From assembly GCA_965215845.1 (NCBI GenBank), contig CBDCEL010000003.1, forward strand, positions 868,001 to 932,000: a DNA stretch of 64,000 nt. Direction: 5' to 3'. The position numbers and the translations under genes are program-made. Within the stretch, counting starts at the first letter, position 1. Every line of letters begins with the position of its first letter. The DNA comes from Aurantibacter_A sp965215845 (lineage in GTDB: Bacteria; Bacteroidota; Bacteroidia; Flavobacteriales; Flavobacteriaceae). The notes beneath the pieces are model-generated. The model did no database searches, was not told the DNA's origin, and saw only the letters and a list, made by a program, of their open reading frames with translations. Positions 1-8,095 of this stretch are shown here, piece by piece.

Positions 1-1
1 G

Positions 2-355
2 CCATGGGAAGACAAAGGTTATCTTAAGAGTATTTACAAATATGGCCAGGAAATTGGTGTGGGGTTGGGAGCACCAGATTTAATGGTAAAAAGAAAAGGA
101 CAACTAAACCATGCCCTAACACTAATGCACGAAGGTCGATATACCGTACCCCTGGGAATAGCGGTTCAAGATGGAAACTATATTGGGGAAACCGGAGAAG
201 CCGGTAACGAAACAATCGACGGTTCTACCGAAAACATCGTCCCATTGCTTCATGGGTTTGCAAAAGACTTTCTCAGGGTAAATTACATGTTTTGGGTTGA
301 TCAAGAACCTTATTTTACGGAACACGTAATTCGGTGTTTTCCGAAAAACCAATAA
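2..355 (+). CDS. 3' end of an unidentified protein, possibly a TIM-barrel enzyme (partial)
   Basis: The reading frame is open from base 2 (Pro-Trp-Glu-Asp) to a TAA at 353-355, so the start lies outside the window and at least 117 C-terminal residues are present. Visible are alternating strand-like stretches (GVGLGAPDLM, VPLGIAVQDG, NYMFWVDQEPYF) that resemble the last strands of a TIM barrel, ending in an aromatic and acidic stretch as seen in sugar-binding active sites. I do not recognise the family; a glycoside-hydrolase-like fold is only a guess. The first ATG in the window (59) is internal and not the start. No signal or membrane segment is visible in this portion. Confidence 0.6.
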   Translation, partial: PWEDKGYLKSIYKYGQEIGVGLGAPDLMVKRKGQLNHALTLMHEGRYTVPLGIAVQDGNYIGETGEAGNETIDGSTENIVPLLHGFAKDFLRVNYMFWVDQEPYFTEHVIRCFPKNQ

Positions 356-577
356 CCGAAAAATATACAGGGTATAATAATACATCCTTTGAAAAACCTC
401 AGTACGTCCCGATGCCCATCGTAACCGATGCAGATTATATTCGTTTTACCCAGACTATCTTTTTCCTAGTTGCCCCATTTATTTGCCATAGGCTCAATGT
501 GAGACCTGAAAACATAATAGCACAATCCGATAAATACCTAAGAAGCAATGTTTTAGTAATTGAAACATATGTTTTAA

Positions 578-585
578 TATATTTG
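578..585 (+). promoter_or_regulatory. Candidate Bacteroidota -7 box (TATATTTG)
   Basis: TATATTTG matches TAnnTTTG and ends 17 bases before the ATG of the DUF885 lipoprotein gene. The surrounding 356-602 stretch is A/T-rich and otherwise empty. No well-spaced -33 TTTG is seen, so this is a modest candidate. Confidence 0.3.
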
Positions 586-602
586 GGCAAACCACCCCCA
601 TT

Positions 603-2249
603 ATGAGAAAATTGATAGCTATAGGTTGTGTACTGATCATTCTTGTATCCTGTGCCGAAAAGAAAGAGATCGACCAAACGACCGATTTTCAAACTTTTAT
701 CGAGAACTTCAACGCCGCAGGTGATGCCCCTGTGGTTCCTGATTTGAGTGCAAATTACTTTGCTTCAGAGCTGAAAACCGTACGTAACCAATTAAAGGAG
801 CTTTTGGCCATTGATACGGCCCAACTGTCGTTCGAGGATAGAATCGATTGGCGCTTTGCCCATAGTATTTTAAAAGGAAAGGAAATTCGGCAGTCAGAAC
901 ATCTTTCCTGGAAAATGGATCCCCGAAAATACATGCGCTTTAGGGAAATTGGAAACCTTATTGAAAAACCGGGGGATACCACCGAAAAATTGGTCGGTCT
1001 CGAAAAAAGACTTTCCATGCTTCCCATTCAGTTGGAAAATGGACAGAACCAATTGGGATTCTATGTACCCCGTTTTCAAGAACTTGCCGTGTTCATGGCC
1101 GAAAATGCCAAAACCCTTTTTGAGAATGACCTTCCTGAATTTGTGGCAAAATCTGGCGGCTCTGATATCCTTATTTCGCTAATAGCCGATGGAAAAAAGG
1201 CTTTGGAAGCGTATTTGGTTTTTTTGACCGAGGAACTTCCAAAAAAGGAAGAAGGAAGCTTCGCTATGGGGCAAAAGACCTATAATCTCATGCTCAAAGA
1301 ACAATTTCTTCTTGACTATAATGATGAGACGCTATGGCAGTTCGGAAAGTCAAAATTCGATGAAACCATAGCAGAGCTTGAGGCGTTGGCCAAAGAATTG
1401 GACGCCAATAAAACTTGGCAAGAACTAGCTACCGAAATTAAAAACGACTACCCCGAGCCCCACCAAATGATCGAGGCCCATCAACTATGGGTCGATAGCT
1501 CGAAAGCGCATATCTTAGGAAATAATTTGATTCCCATACCATGGGATGAAAGGGTTCGAGTAGTGCCGAGGGCTGAATATCTTCGTAAAACCTCATACTA
1601 CGGAAACTTTTCTCGCGCCCAGGGCAAGGATTCCGAAGGTATCTTCACTGCTCAATGGATGATCAACCCCTATGAGGACCAATGGGATAACAAGACAAAA
1701 CAAGAGTACCTTGTAGAACACGATTGGGGCGTAATCATTGTGACCGCGCCGCACGAGGCCTATGGGGGGCACCATGTGCAAGGCCTTTACCAATTGCACA
1801 ACCCAAGCAAGCTCCGAAGGCAGAATGGTCTTTCAATGTTCAGTGAGGGTTGGGGACTGTACAACGAACAATTAATGAGTGAAACAGGGTTTTTTCCAGA
1901 TAAGGGAATACATCTCAGGCAATTACAACTTAGATTGTGGCGAAATGCCCGTGTTGTCTACGATGTAGGTATGCATACCGGAAAGATGTCTTACGAGGAA
2001 GCGGTTTCCATGATGGTCGAAAAAGTAGGCTTTCTTCGATGGGCCGCCCAGCTCGAGGTGGATTCAGCCTCTGAGAGACCGGGCTATTTCATAGGCTATT
2101 TTATGGGGATGAGCGAAATTCTTAAAATGCGCGAATTATACAGAAAAAAGATGGGTGCGGATTTCACGCTAATCGATTTTCATGAAAAACTCTTGAAAAT
2201 TGGCAATATGCCGCCCAGGTTGATGGAGGAATCCCTTTTAAGGGATTGA
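603..2249 (+). CDS. DUF885 family lipoprotein (putative metallopeptidase)
   Basis: A 548-residue protein with a lipoprotein signal (LIILVSC, Cys17), so it is probably anchored in the periplasm or outer membrane. Residues 384-391 read HEAYGGHH, the variant of the HExxPGHH zinc-like motif typical of DUF885, followed by SEGWGLYNE (Glu415), the usual downstream acidic partner. DUF885 proteins are related to M2/M3-type peptidases, but substrates are mostly unknown. The motif Pro is replaced by Gly here. The start at 603 gives a clean signal peptide. The gene ends 41 bases before the amidohydrolase start and the two probably share a transcript. The family assignment is firm; peptidase activity is inferred. 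Confidence 0.85.
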   Translation: MRKLIAIGCVLIILVSCAEKKEIDQTTDFQTFIENFNAAGDAPVVPDLSANYFASELKTVRNQLKELLAIDTAQLSFEDRIDWRFAHSILKGKEIRQSEHLSWKMDPRKYMRFREIGNLIEKPGDTTEKLVGLEKRLSMLPIQLENGQNQLGFYVPRFQELAVFMAENAKTLFENDLPEFVAKSGGSDILISLIADGKKALEAYLVFLTEELPKKEEGSFAMGQKTYNLMLKEQFLLDYNDETLWQFGKSKFDETIAELEALAKELDANKTWQELATEIKNDYPEPHQMIEAHQLWVDSSKAHILGNNLIPIPWDERVRVVPRAEYLRKTSYYGNFSRAQGKDSEGIFTAQWMINPYEDQWDNKTKQEYLVEHDWGVIIVTAPHEAYGGHHVQGLYQLHNPSKLRRQNGLSMFSEGWGLYNEQLMSETGFFPDKGIHLRQLQLRLWRNARVVYDVGMHTGKMSYEEAVSMMVEKVGFLRWAAQLEVDSASERPGYFIGYFMGMSEILKMRELYRKKMGADFTLIDFHEKLLKIGNMPPRLMEESLLRD

Positions 2250-2290
2250 TCAACCTGTTGCGTCACATTTATCTAACAAGAAACTATACA

Positions 2291-3859
2291 ATGAAACAAC
2301 CAATTATTACCTTCTTCATCGCACTATTCTCGATATCTTGTTATTCCCAAACGATTCTTAATCCTGCTCCAGACCGTAAAGATGGAGAAGGAGATGGACC
2401 TTTTGAACGTTTGATCATTCGAGGGGCAACCATCATCGATGGTACCGGCGCACCACCGGCAGGACCGATGGATCTGGTAATCGAGGGAAACCGCATCGTT
2501 GAAATTGTGAACGTGGGTGTCCCACATGTGGGTATCAAGGATGGGAATCGTCCACAAGGGGCGACCAAAGAAATAGATGCACATGGTGCCTATGTACTGC
2601 CTGGATTTATAAACTTACACGCGCACATGGGTGGAGCCACCAAGTCACCCAATGCCGAGTACCCCTACAAATTATGGATGGCACATGGTATCACGACCAT
2701 TAGGGGCGTACCCGCAGCTGATGTTGCTTGGACGCAACGAGAAAAAAAACGGAGTGCCAAAAATGAAATCGTGGCCCCTCGAATGGTTGCTTTTCATACC
2801 TTGGGTTCTGGGGAAGATTGGAAAGGTGGCGCCGTACACACCCCCAAAAAAGCAAAGGAATGGGTACAGTGGGCCTCCCAACAAGGTGTTGAGGGAATAA
2901 AATTTTTCAATCATTATCCAGATGTTCTCAAAGCCGCAATTGATGAGGCCCATAAATACAATATGGGTACAGTGGCCCATATTGCGCAACCAATGGTCGC
3001 ACAAACAAATGCTTTGGATGCGGCCAGACTCGGTCTAGACAACATGACCCATTATTATGGATTGTTCGAAGCCTTATACAAAGATGAAGATGTACAGCAC
3101 TGGCCACCCAACTTCAACTATAACGATGAGCAGCATCGCTTTAGTCAGGTCGCTTATCAGTGGGATAAAATTCACGCGCGTGGCAGTGAAAAATGGCAAG
3201 CTTTGATCGAAGAATTCCTTGAGTTGGAGTTCATATTGGATCCAACGATGACCGCCTATCTAGCCGGTAGGGACGTCATGCGAGAACGCAATGCTGAATG
3301 GCACAAAGAATATACGTTGCCGACACTTTGGGATTTCTACACCCCCAATAGGGAAAATCATGGCTCTTATTTTTTTAATTGGACTTCTTGGGATGAAATC
3401 GCCTGGAAAAATTTCTATAAGGTATGGATGTCATTCCTCAATGATTACAAAAACGCCGGCGGACGTGTTACGGTAAGCGACGACGCTTCCTTCATTTATA
3501 ATCTATGGGGATTTGGGTACATTGAGGAAATGGAATTATTGCAAGAAGCCGGCTTTCATCCCCTTGAGGTCATCAGAGGTGCTACCCTTCACGCCGCCCA
3601 AGCAATTTTCGAACCCAAGGGAAAGCCCATTGAATTCGGGGTAATACGACCCGGATTGCTGGCCGATTTGGTAATCGTTGAGGAAAACCCAATTGAAAAC
3701 CTTAAAGTACTCTATGGAACTGGTTTTTTACGTCTGAACGATGAAACAGGCAAGCTTGAAAGGGTAGGTGGAGTTAAATACACCATGAAAGACGGAATTA
3801 TTTACGATGCCGTAAAGCTTCGGGATGATATTCGGGAAATGGTGAGAAATCAACAATGA
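2291..3859 (+). CDS. Exported amidohydrolase family protein
   Basis: A 522-residue metal-dependent hydrolase of the amidohydrolase superfamily. The signal peptide (MKQPIITFFIALFSISCYSQ) fixes the start at ATG 2291; the longer reading from 2246 adds 15 residues with no signal character and overlaps the upstream stop. Metal ligands are visible: HAH at 110-112 in LPGFINLHAHMGG, a later TVAHIAQ His and a C-terminal VSDDAS Asp. After the barrel, GLLADLVIVEENP is the typical small beta-domain return. Similar exported proteins act on dipeptides or cyclic amides, but the substrate cannot be read from sequence. It lies between the DUF885 lipoprotein and a VanZ-like gene on the same strand. Confidence 0.85.
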   Translation: MKQPIITFFIALFSISCYSQTILNPAPDRKDGEGDGPFERLIIRGATIIDGTGAPPAGPMDLVIEGNRIVEIVNVGVPHVGIKDGNRPQGATKEIDAHGAYVLPGFINLHAHMGGATKSPNAEYPYKLWMAHGITTIRGVPAADVAWTQREKKRSAKNEIVAPRMVAFHTLGSGEDWKGGAVHTPKKAKEWVQWASQQGVEGIKFFNHYPDVLKAAIDEAHKYNMGTVAHIAQPMVAQTNALDAARLGLDNMTHYYGLFEALYKDEDVQHWPPNFNYNDEQHRFSQVAYQWDKIHARGSEKWQALIEEFLELEFILDPTMTAYLAGRDVMRERNAEWHKEYTLPTLWDFYTPNRENHGSYFFNWTSWDEIAWKNFYKVWMSFLNDYKNAGGRVTVSDDASFIYNLWGFGYIEEMELLQEAGFHPLEVIRGATLHAAQAIFEPKGKPIEFGVIRPGLLADLVIVEENPIENLKVLYGTGFLRLNDETGKLERVGGVKYTMKDGIIYDAVKLRDDIREMVRNQQ

Positions 3860-3880
3860 CCTTTATCGCAAACTAGGTCC

Positions 3881-4432
3881 ATGCCAATTTTCACATCAGC
3901 TAGGGAGAAACGTCTATGGGTAGGGGCACTGATGGTGGTGGTCGTAATTTTTATTACACTGTTTGTCGGTCGACCTCTAGCAAATTTATTTACCGACGGA
4001 GATGTACGCGCAGCCATTTTTTTTCTTGTCATGCTGCTGGTAGGGGCAACAATTATAGCTCATGGGCTAAACGCAAAACCCAGCCAGCTTGAAATTTCAA
4101 TCCTGCTCGGAATTGTTGCGGTCTATACCATGTTTTTTCTTAGGCTGGGGCTACCTGAGCGCACCCACTTAATCGAATATAGCGTTTTGGCCATCTTTAT
4201 TCATAAAGCGATTGTCGAACGCGCGCGGAATGGGAAGAACATACGGGTGCCGGCACTATGGGCAATGGTCTGTGCTTTTCTTATCGGGGTTTTGGATGAA
4301 TGTATCCAGATATTTCTTCCAAATCGGGTATTCGACCTGGAGGACATTCTGTTCAATGGTATGGCGGTAACTACGGCAATTGGTTCAAGCCTGATACTGA
4401 AGTGGACCCGTAAAAAGATGGATAAAACTTAA
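3881..4432 (+). CDS. VanZ-like membrane protein
   Basis: A 183-residue protein with about five hydrophobic segments. It carries the VanZ-family signature in the second half: ERTHLIEYSVLAIF around residue 100, and later GVLDECIQIFLPNR with DLEDILFNGMA, the conserved Asp-Glu and Asp-x-x-Asn features of the family. VanZ proteins are inner-membrane proteins of unclear function, some linked to teicoplanin resistance or cell-wall modification. It starts 21 bases after the amidohydrolase stop and is followed 54 bases later by a small cytochrome, which suggests a shared transcript. No regulatory site is seen. Confidence 0.8.
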   Translation: MPIFTSAREKRLWVGALMVVVVIFITLFVGRPLANLFTDGDVRAAIFFLVMLLVGATIIAHGLNAKPSQLEISILLGIVAVYTMFFLRLGLPERTHLIEYSVLAIFIHKAIVERARNGKNIRVPALWAMVCAFLIGVLDECIQIFLPNRVFDLEDILFNGMAVTTAIGSSLILKWTRKKMDKT

Positions 4433-4486
4433 ATTCGGAAGTTAGCGATAAGCTTAAATTGTACCACCGACCTAAGAAAAAATGAA

Positions 4487-4831
4487 ATGAAATACGTTGC
4501 GGTCACCTTTATTCCAATACTTCTCTTTGTGCTAAAGCCCACTTTTGAAAAAGCGGGCGATTTCGACGTCAAGAGTGGAGATCACATGGTTCAGACCGGT
4601 TTACAAAAACAGGCCTTTACCGTGCTCGAAGAAAAGTGCAACGTCTGCCATGTCAACAAAAAGCGAACCGATGTCTTTACCTTGGAAAATATGGATTCGC
4701 TTGCTTCGGATATCAACAAACAGGTTTTTATCAAACATAAAATGCCTAAGGGCAGAAAGATCAAATTAACCGAATCAGAAACCGAACTTCTAAAACTTTG
4801 GCTCGCGGATACTTTGGCAGAAAAAGAATGA
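4487..4831 (+). CDS. Small exported monoheme cytochrome c-like protein
   Basis: 114 residues with an N-terminal hydrophobic segment (residues 4-16) and a heme-attachment motif CNVCH at 51-55. Met86 in HKMPKGR is a plausible sixth ligand, followed by a short helix (ETELLKLWL) usual at the end of cytochrome c domains. It is therefore likely periplasmic, anchored or secreted, and moves single electrons. The partner is unknown: none of its immediate neighbours is an obvious redox enzyme. The gene ends at a hairpin and faces the convergent CBS-domain gene. Confidence 0.8.
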   Translation: MKYVAVTFIPILLFVLKPTFEKAGDFDVKSGDHMVQTGLQKQAFTVLEEKCNVCHVNKKRTDVFTLENMDSLASDINKQVFIKHKMPKGRKIKLTESETELLKLWLADTLAEKE

Positions 4832-4858
4832 GGGTGTCAAAGGTGTTTTTCGACACCC
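4832..4858. terminator. Hairpin between convergent genes, possible terminator
   Basis: GGGTGTC (4832-4838) pairs with GACACCC (4852-4858) around a 13-base loop, immediately after the cytochrome stop codon. A short T-run follows on the minus strand only, so termination is plausible but not strongly predicted. Confidence 0.45.
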
Positions 4859-4868
4859 ACCATTTCCT

Positions 4869-5288
4869 TTAAAACTGTTGAATCAAATAATTGATCAAAT
4901 CAGTGGTAGTGACAATGCCAATCAATTCTTCATTGTCTATTACCGGTATAGCGTGAAACTCTTTTTTTGACAATAGTTCGGCCACTTCCTTTATTGTAGT
5001 TGACGAAGATACACTGACCAGGTTCTTGGCCATGACCTGTTCGATCGTGAACATATTGTACACGATCGTCTCGACCGACTCCTCGTCCTCACCTACCCCA
5101 TCGGCAAAACTTATGCGTAACAAATCGGTCAAACTTAACATACCGATTACCTTTTTGCCGGTTACAACGGGTATATGTCTAATCTTGTTTTTCTTGAAGA
5201 GTCGTTCGGCAGTGTCCAAATCATCATTACTATTAAGGGTGATGACGTTCTTGGTCATAATTGCAGAAATAGGCGTTCTTTTTTTCAT
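4869..5288 (-). CDS. CBS domain-pair protein
   Basis: 139 residues containing almost nothing but two CBS repeats (about 10-62 and 78-136), each beginning near a MTKNVITL / MAKNLVSV strand and ending in IPVI/IGIVTTTDLI-like segments. CBS pairs bind adenosyl ligands such as AMP, ATP or SAM and usually regulate a partner. As a free-standing protein its partner is unknown. It is cytoplasmic, with no signal. The gene lies downstream of rny on the same strand but behind a strong terminator, so it is probably transcribed on its own. The start is ATG 5286-5288. Confidence 0.85.
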   Translation of the reverse strand: MKKRTPISAIMTKNVITLNSNDDLDTAERLFKKNKIRHIPVVTGKKVIGMLSLTDLLRISFADGVGEDEESVETIVYNMFTIEQVMAKNLVSVSSSTTIKEVAELLSKKEFHAIPVIDNEELIGIVTTTDLINYLIQQF

Positions 5289-5402
5289 GTCGAAGCTTTT
5301 TTAAATTCAACCTAAAACTACAAGCTACTTCTTGGAAAAATTATGACAAAAGTCATTATGGAAACGATTCTGAAATGGAAACCTCAAAGACCGAGAATGA
5401 AA

Positions 5403-5426
5403 AAGAGGCCATAAATGGCCTCTTTG
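5403..5426 (-). terminator. Rho-independent terminator of rny
   Basis: A perfect 10-bp stem (5403-5412 with 5417-5426, core GAGGCC/GGCCTC) closes a TAAA loop. On the minus strand it is followed by a run of T residues, and it sits 20 bases past the rny stop codon. Confidence 0.85.
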
Positions 5427-5446
5427 AACAATACGATATAGTAATT

Positions 5447-7015
5447 TTATTTCGCCACGTTGACGGCACGTGTTTCACGAATCACGGTCACCTTGACTTG
5501 ACCTGGGTACGTCATGTCAGTCTGGATCTTCTGTGATATCTCGAAAGAAAGCTGGGCGGCTTTTTCATCGCTCACCTTTTCGCTTTCAACAATTACACGT
5601 AACTCCCTACCGGCTTGAATCGCGTAGGCCTTTTGTACACCTGAAAACCCAAAGGCTACATCTTCAAGATCCTTCAATCGCTGAATATATGAATCTAGCA
5701 CCTGTCTACGCGCACCTGGTCGTGCGCCACTGATGGCATCACAAACCTGTACGATAGGTGAGATCAGGTTCTTCATTTCGATTTCGTCATGGTGCGCTCC
5801 AATGGCATTACATACATCGGGCTTTTCGCCATACTTTTCAGCCCATTGCATCCCTAGAATGGCATGCGGGGTCTCTACCTCAGCCTCGGTGTTAGGAACT
5901 TTCCCAATGTCATGGAGCAGTCCTGCACGCTTGGCCAGCTTTGGATTCAATCCCAATTCAGCGGCCATGATTCCACAAAGCTTGGCGACTTCCCTCGAGT
6001 GTTGCAAAAGGTTTTGCCCATACGAGGAACGATATTTCATGCGACCAACGGCACGTACCAATTCAGGGTGCAACCCGTGGATACCCAAATCGATGATGGC
6101 ACGCTTACCGACCTCGGCGATTTCCTGTTCAATCTGCTTTTCGGTCTTCTTGACGATTTCCTCGATTCGTGCCGGGTGAATCCTTCCATCTGTAACAAGT
6201 TTATGAAGTGAAAGACGGGCAACCTCCCTTCGAACGGAATCGAAGCAAGACAATATAATGGCCTCCGGCGTATCATCAACAATGATCTCGACACCCGTTG
6301 CAGATTCAAGGGCCCTAATATTGCGACCTTCGCGACCAATAATGCGCCCCTTGACATCGTCCGATTCCAAATTGAAGACCGACACGCAATTCTCGATGGC
6401 CTCTTCGGCACCCACCCGTTGTATCGTGTTAATTACAATTTTCTTTGCCTCTTGCTGGGCGGTGAGTTTGGCCTCTTCTAGCGTAGACTGTATGTAGGAC
6501 ATCGCATCGCTTTTGGCCGTCTCCTTTAACGATTCCAGTAGTTGGGCCTTGGCTTCCTCTGCCGAAAGACCTGATATGACCTCGAGTTGCTGTACCTGAT
6601 TTGTGTGCAGTTTCTCAAGCTCGGATTTCTTCTTGTCCAAAAACTCGCCCTTATGGTTTACCTCCTTAAGTTTTTGGTTTAGCTGGTCATTTAACTTTTT
6701 GTTCTTCGCCAGTTCATTGCTTATTTGCGATTCCTTGTCCCTTGTTCTTTTTTCGGCCTCGCCAATTTTTTTGTTCTTATTGACGATAACCTTCTCGTGC
6801 TCGGCCTTAAGTTCCAAGAACTTCTCCTTGGCCTGCAAGATTTTATCCTTTTTGATGTTCTCGCCCTCGAGCTTAGCTTCCTTAACTATGGCAGAAGCAT
6901 CTTTCTTCGCATTGGCAACTGTCTTTGAGGCCTTGCCCTTTTCCATAAACTTGGCAATCAAAAATCCTATTAAAAGTCCCGCAACGGCGCCAATAATGAT
7001 AGTTGTTATGTCCAT
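5447..7015 (-). CDS. rny: Ribonuclease Y
   Basis: A 522-residue endoribonuclease that initiates mRNA decay at the inner membrane. Domains in order: an N-terminal membrane segment (about 3-21), a long charged coiled coil (about 25-190), a KH RNA-binding domain (about 210-275, GRIIGREGRNIRALE) and an HD domain (about 335-430) with LLHDIGKVP and a downstream GAHHDE. The length matches typical RNase Y (about 520). It has its own terminator 20 bases downstream. The 5' leader contains an 8-bp hairpin (7032-7052), and the gene lies just downstream of the 6S RNA. Confidence 0.97.
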   Translation of the reverse strand: MDITTIIIGAVAGLLIGFLIAKFMEKGKASKTVANAKKDASAIVKEAKLEGENIKKDKILQAKEKFLELKAEHEKVIVNKNKKIGEAEKRTRDKESQISNELAKNKKLNDQLNQKLKEVNHKGEFLDKKKSELEKLHTNQVQQLEVISGLSAEEAKAQLLESLKETAKSDAMSYIQSTLEEAKLTAQQEAKKIVINTIQRVGAEEAIENCVSVFNLESDDVKGRIIGREGRNIRALESATGVEIIVDDTPEAIILSCFDSVRREVARLSLHKLVTDGRIHPARIEEIVKKTEKQIEQEIAEVGKRAIIDLGIHGLHPELVRAVGRMKYRSSYGQNLLQHSREVAKLCGIMAAELGLNPKLAKRAGLLHDIGKVPNTEAEVETPHAILGMQWAEKYGEKPDVCNAIGAHHDEIEMKNLISPIVQVCDAISGARPGARRQVLDSYIQRLKDLEDVAFGFSGVQKAYAIQAGRELRVIVESEKVSDEKAAQLSFEISQKIQTDMTYPGQVKVTVIRETRAVNVAK

Positions 7016-7031
7016 ATATATAATTTTGCTC

Positions 7032-7052
7032 CGCTTTGAAAATCGTTCAAAG
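7032..7052. repeat. Inverted repeat in the rny leader
   Basis: GCTTTGAA (7032-7039) and TTCAAAGC (7045-7052) form a perfect 8-bp stem with a five-base loop, ending 17 bases before the rny start codon. It could be an mRNA hairpin that affects rny translation or decay, or an operator. There is no T-run, so it is not a standard terminator. Confidence 0.6.
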
Positions 7053-7106
7053 CCATTATACAGATGCCACCTAAGGACGGCATCGGCAAAACTCTAAGTC
7101 TTGCAT

Positions 7107-7280
7107 AAAAAAAAAGCCCACATCGGAGAAGTTTTGTACAAACTCCTATAAACAGGTTTAGGGCTAACAGGCTGCTCAAGGATCCTTATGCTAGTAAGGC
7201 CTGCTTTTACAACCTAAACTCACCCTTTTTAAACAAATTAATGTTGAGTTCGTCAAAAGATAATACCAATGTGGGCAGTA
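7107..7280 (-). ncRNA. ssrS: 6S RNA (6S-Flavo type)
   Basis: Read on the minus strand, the element begins with GCCCACATTGG (7266-7276) and ends with CCGATGTGGGC (7116-7126) followed by nine T residues (7107-7115), giving a closing stem that also works as the terminator. Inside, GTTTAGG pairs with CCTAAAC, and AGCAGGC pairs with GCCTGTT around a CCTTA/TAAGG hairpin, with unpaired bulges on both sides between stems. This open-bubble architecture mimics a promoter and is the hallmark of 6S RNA, which binds sigma-70-type RNA polymerase holoenzyme. Position between zapA and rny supports the call. The exact 5' end is estimated. Confidence 0.85.
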
Positions 7281-7281
7281 A

Positions 7282-7313
7282 CTAAATTATTTTAAAGAAC
7301 GTATTTATTTCAA
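7282..7313 (-). promoter_or_regulatory. Candidate promoter of the 6S RNA
   Basis: On the minus strand TTG (7311-7313) lies 21 bases before TAATTTAG (7282-7289), one mismatch from TAnnTTTG. This would start transcription near 7276, exactly at the 6S closing stem. The -33 part lies in the 3' end of zapA. Confidence 0.45.
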
Positions 7314-7601
7314 GCCAAGCTTTGAGCTTACCAATTCATCGAGCGCCGACAACCGTTCAAAGGCTTCTTTCGACCCTTCTGATGTATCGATACCCCGTTG
7401 TTCGATTTTCGAGGCAAATTGTAGGGCGCACATGGCCAAAACATCTTGCTTGTCGCGAACCGCATAGTTCTGCTCGAACTTTTTTGCCAAATGTTCAATA
7501 TTCTTGGCTGCCTTGCGCAGGCCTTCTTCTTGACTCGGGTCGATCGTAAGCGGATATACCCTATCTGCAATTGAAAGCTTGATCTTCAGCTTTTCCGCCA
7601 T
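7305..7601 (-). CDS. zapA: Cell division protein ZapA
   Basis: 98 residues: an N-terminal ZapA head (KIKLSIADRVYPLTI, typical of the family) followed by a helical tail that forms dimers and tetramers. ZapA binds FtsZ and bundles its protofilaments at mid-cell. It starts 13 bases after the ZapB-like gene and is transcribed with it from the promoter at 7930-7960. The 6S RNA follows directly, the same neighbour as in gammaproteobacteria. The length and core match the family well. Confidence 0.9.
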   Translation of the reverse strand: MAEKLKIKLSIADRVYPLTIDPSQEEGLRKAAKNIEHLAKKFEQNYAVRDKQDVLAMCALQFASKIEQRGIDTSEGSKEAFERLSALDELVSSKLGLK

Positions 7602-7614
7602 AGTTGTTTGAACA

Positions 7615-7911
7615 TTATTCCGCCAGTTGGGCGATACAGTGATCCAAATCTCGGATCAAACTATTTATTTTAAGCTTAGCTTCTGTTTTATTCGTATTAC
7701 TGCCAAGCATTGAATTTGCCAATTTTAGCGATTTGTACTTTTCTTCCCATTCCGAAACGGAATTCTGTACATTTTGATGGTTGTTTCTTATGGAGTTCAA
7801 TTCACTCTCAAGCTTGGCGTTGGCCTGGTTCAATAGTTCTAACTTATGGAGCAACTTACTGATTTTGTTCTCCAGGGAATCAACGATTTTAACCAATTCG
7901 CTCATCTGCAA
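7615..7911 (-). CDS. Short coiled-coil protein, ZapB-like
   Basis: 98 residues, nearly all helical with heptad Leu/Ile spacing (about 5-75: SLENKISKLLHKLELLNQ and on). There is no signal or enzymatic motif. It is first in an operon with zapA, 13 bases upstream, so a role as a ZapB-like partner in Z-ring organisation is a reasonable inference. Coiled-coil similarity alone does not prove homology to ZapB. It has a good Bacteroidota promoter upstream. Confidence 0.75.
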   Translation of the reverse strand: MQMSELVKIVDSLENKISKLLHKLELLNQANAKLESELNSIRNNHQNVQNSVSEWEEKYKSLKLANSMLGSNTNKTEAKLKINSLIRDLDHCIAQLAE

Positions 7912-7929
7912 AACTCAATGCGTTATACA

Positions 7930-7960
7930 CAAAGTTAACATACATCCAACGATTTAGCAA
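7930..7960 (-). promoter_or_regulatory. Promoter of the ZapB-like/zapA operon
   Basis: On the minus strand TTG (7958-7960), then 20 bases, then TAACTTTG (7930-7937), a full match to TAnnTTTG. The predicted start is near 7925, leaving a leader of about 14 bases before the ATG at 7911. Confidence 0.65.
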
Positions 7961-8095
7961 CGCTTTTTTCAAATATTCTTGAAGTAATACTTTAAGGCAA
8001 TTATTTTCGTTGAATAAAGGGGCGAAAACATAATTCCGAATGACCTTTTTCGAAGTCATGGGGTTTAATTACCTTCGCCATACCTTGATCTTAAG

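Noticed and set aside
334..606. 90-residue ORF after the first partial gene
   Set aside because: It overlaps the C-terminus of the preceding frame, has no RBS or family features and ends over the next start; composition is typical of chance reading in A/T-rich DNA.
6603..7097. 164-residue antisense ORF (Ser/Phe-rich)
   Set aside because: It is the reverse of the Lys/Glu-rich coiled coil of rny, which always yields long Ser/Phe antisense frames.
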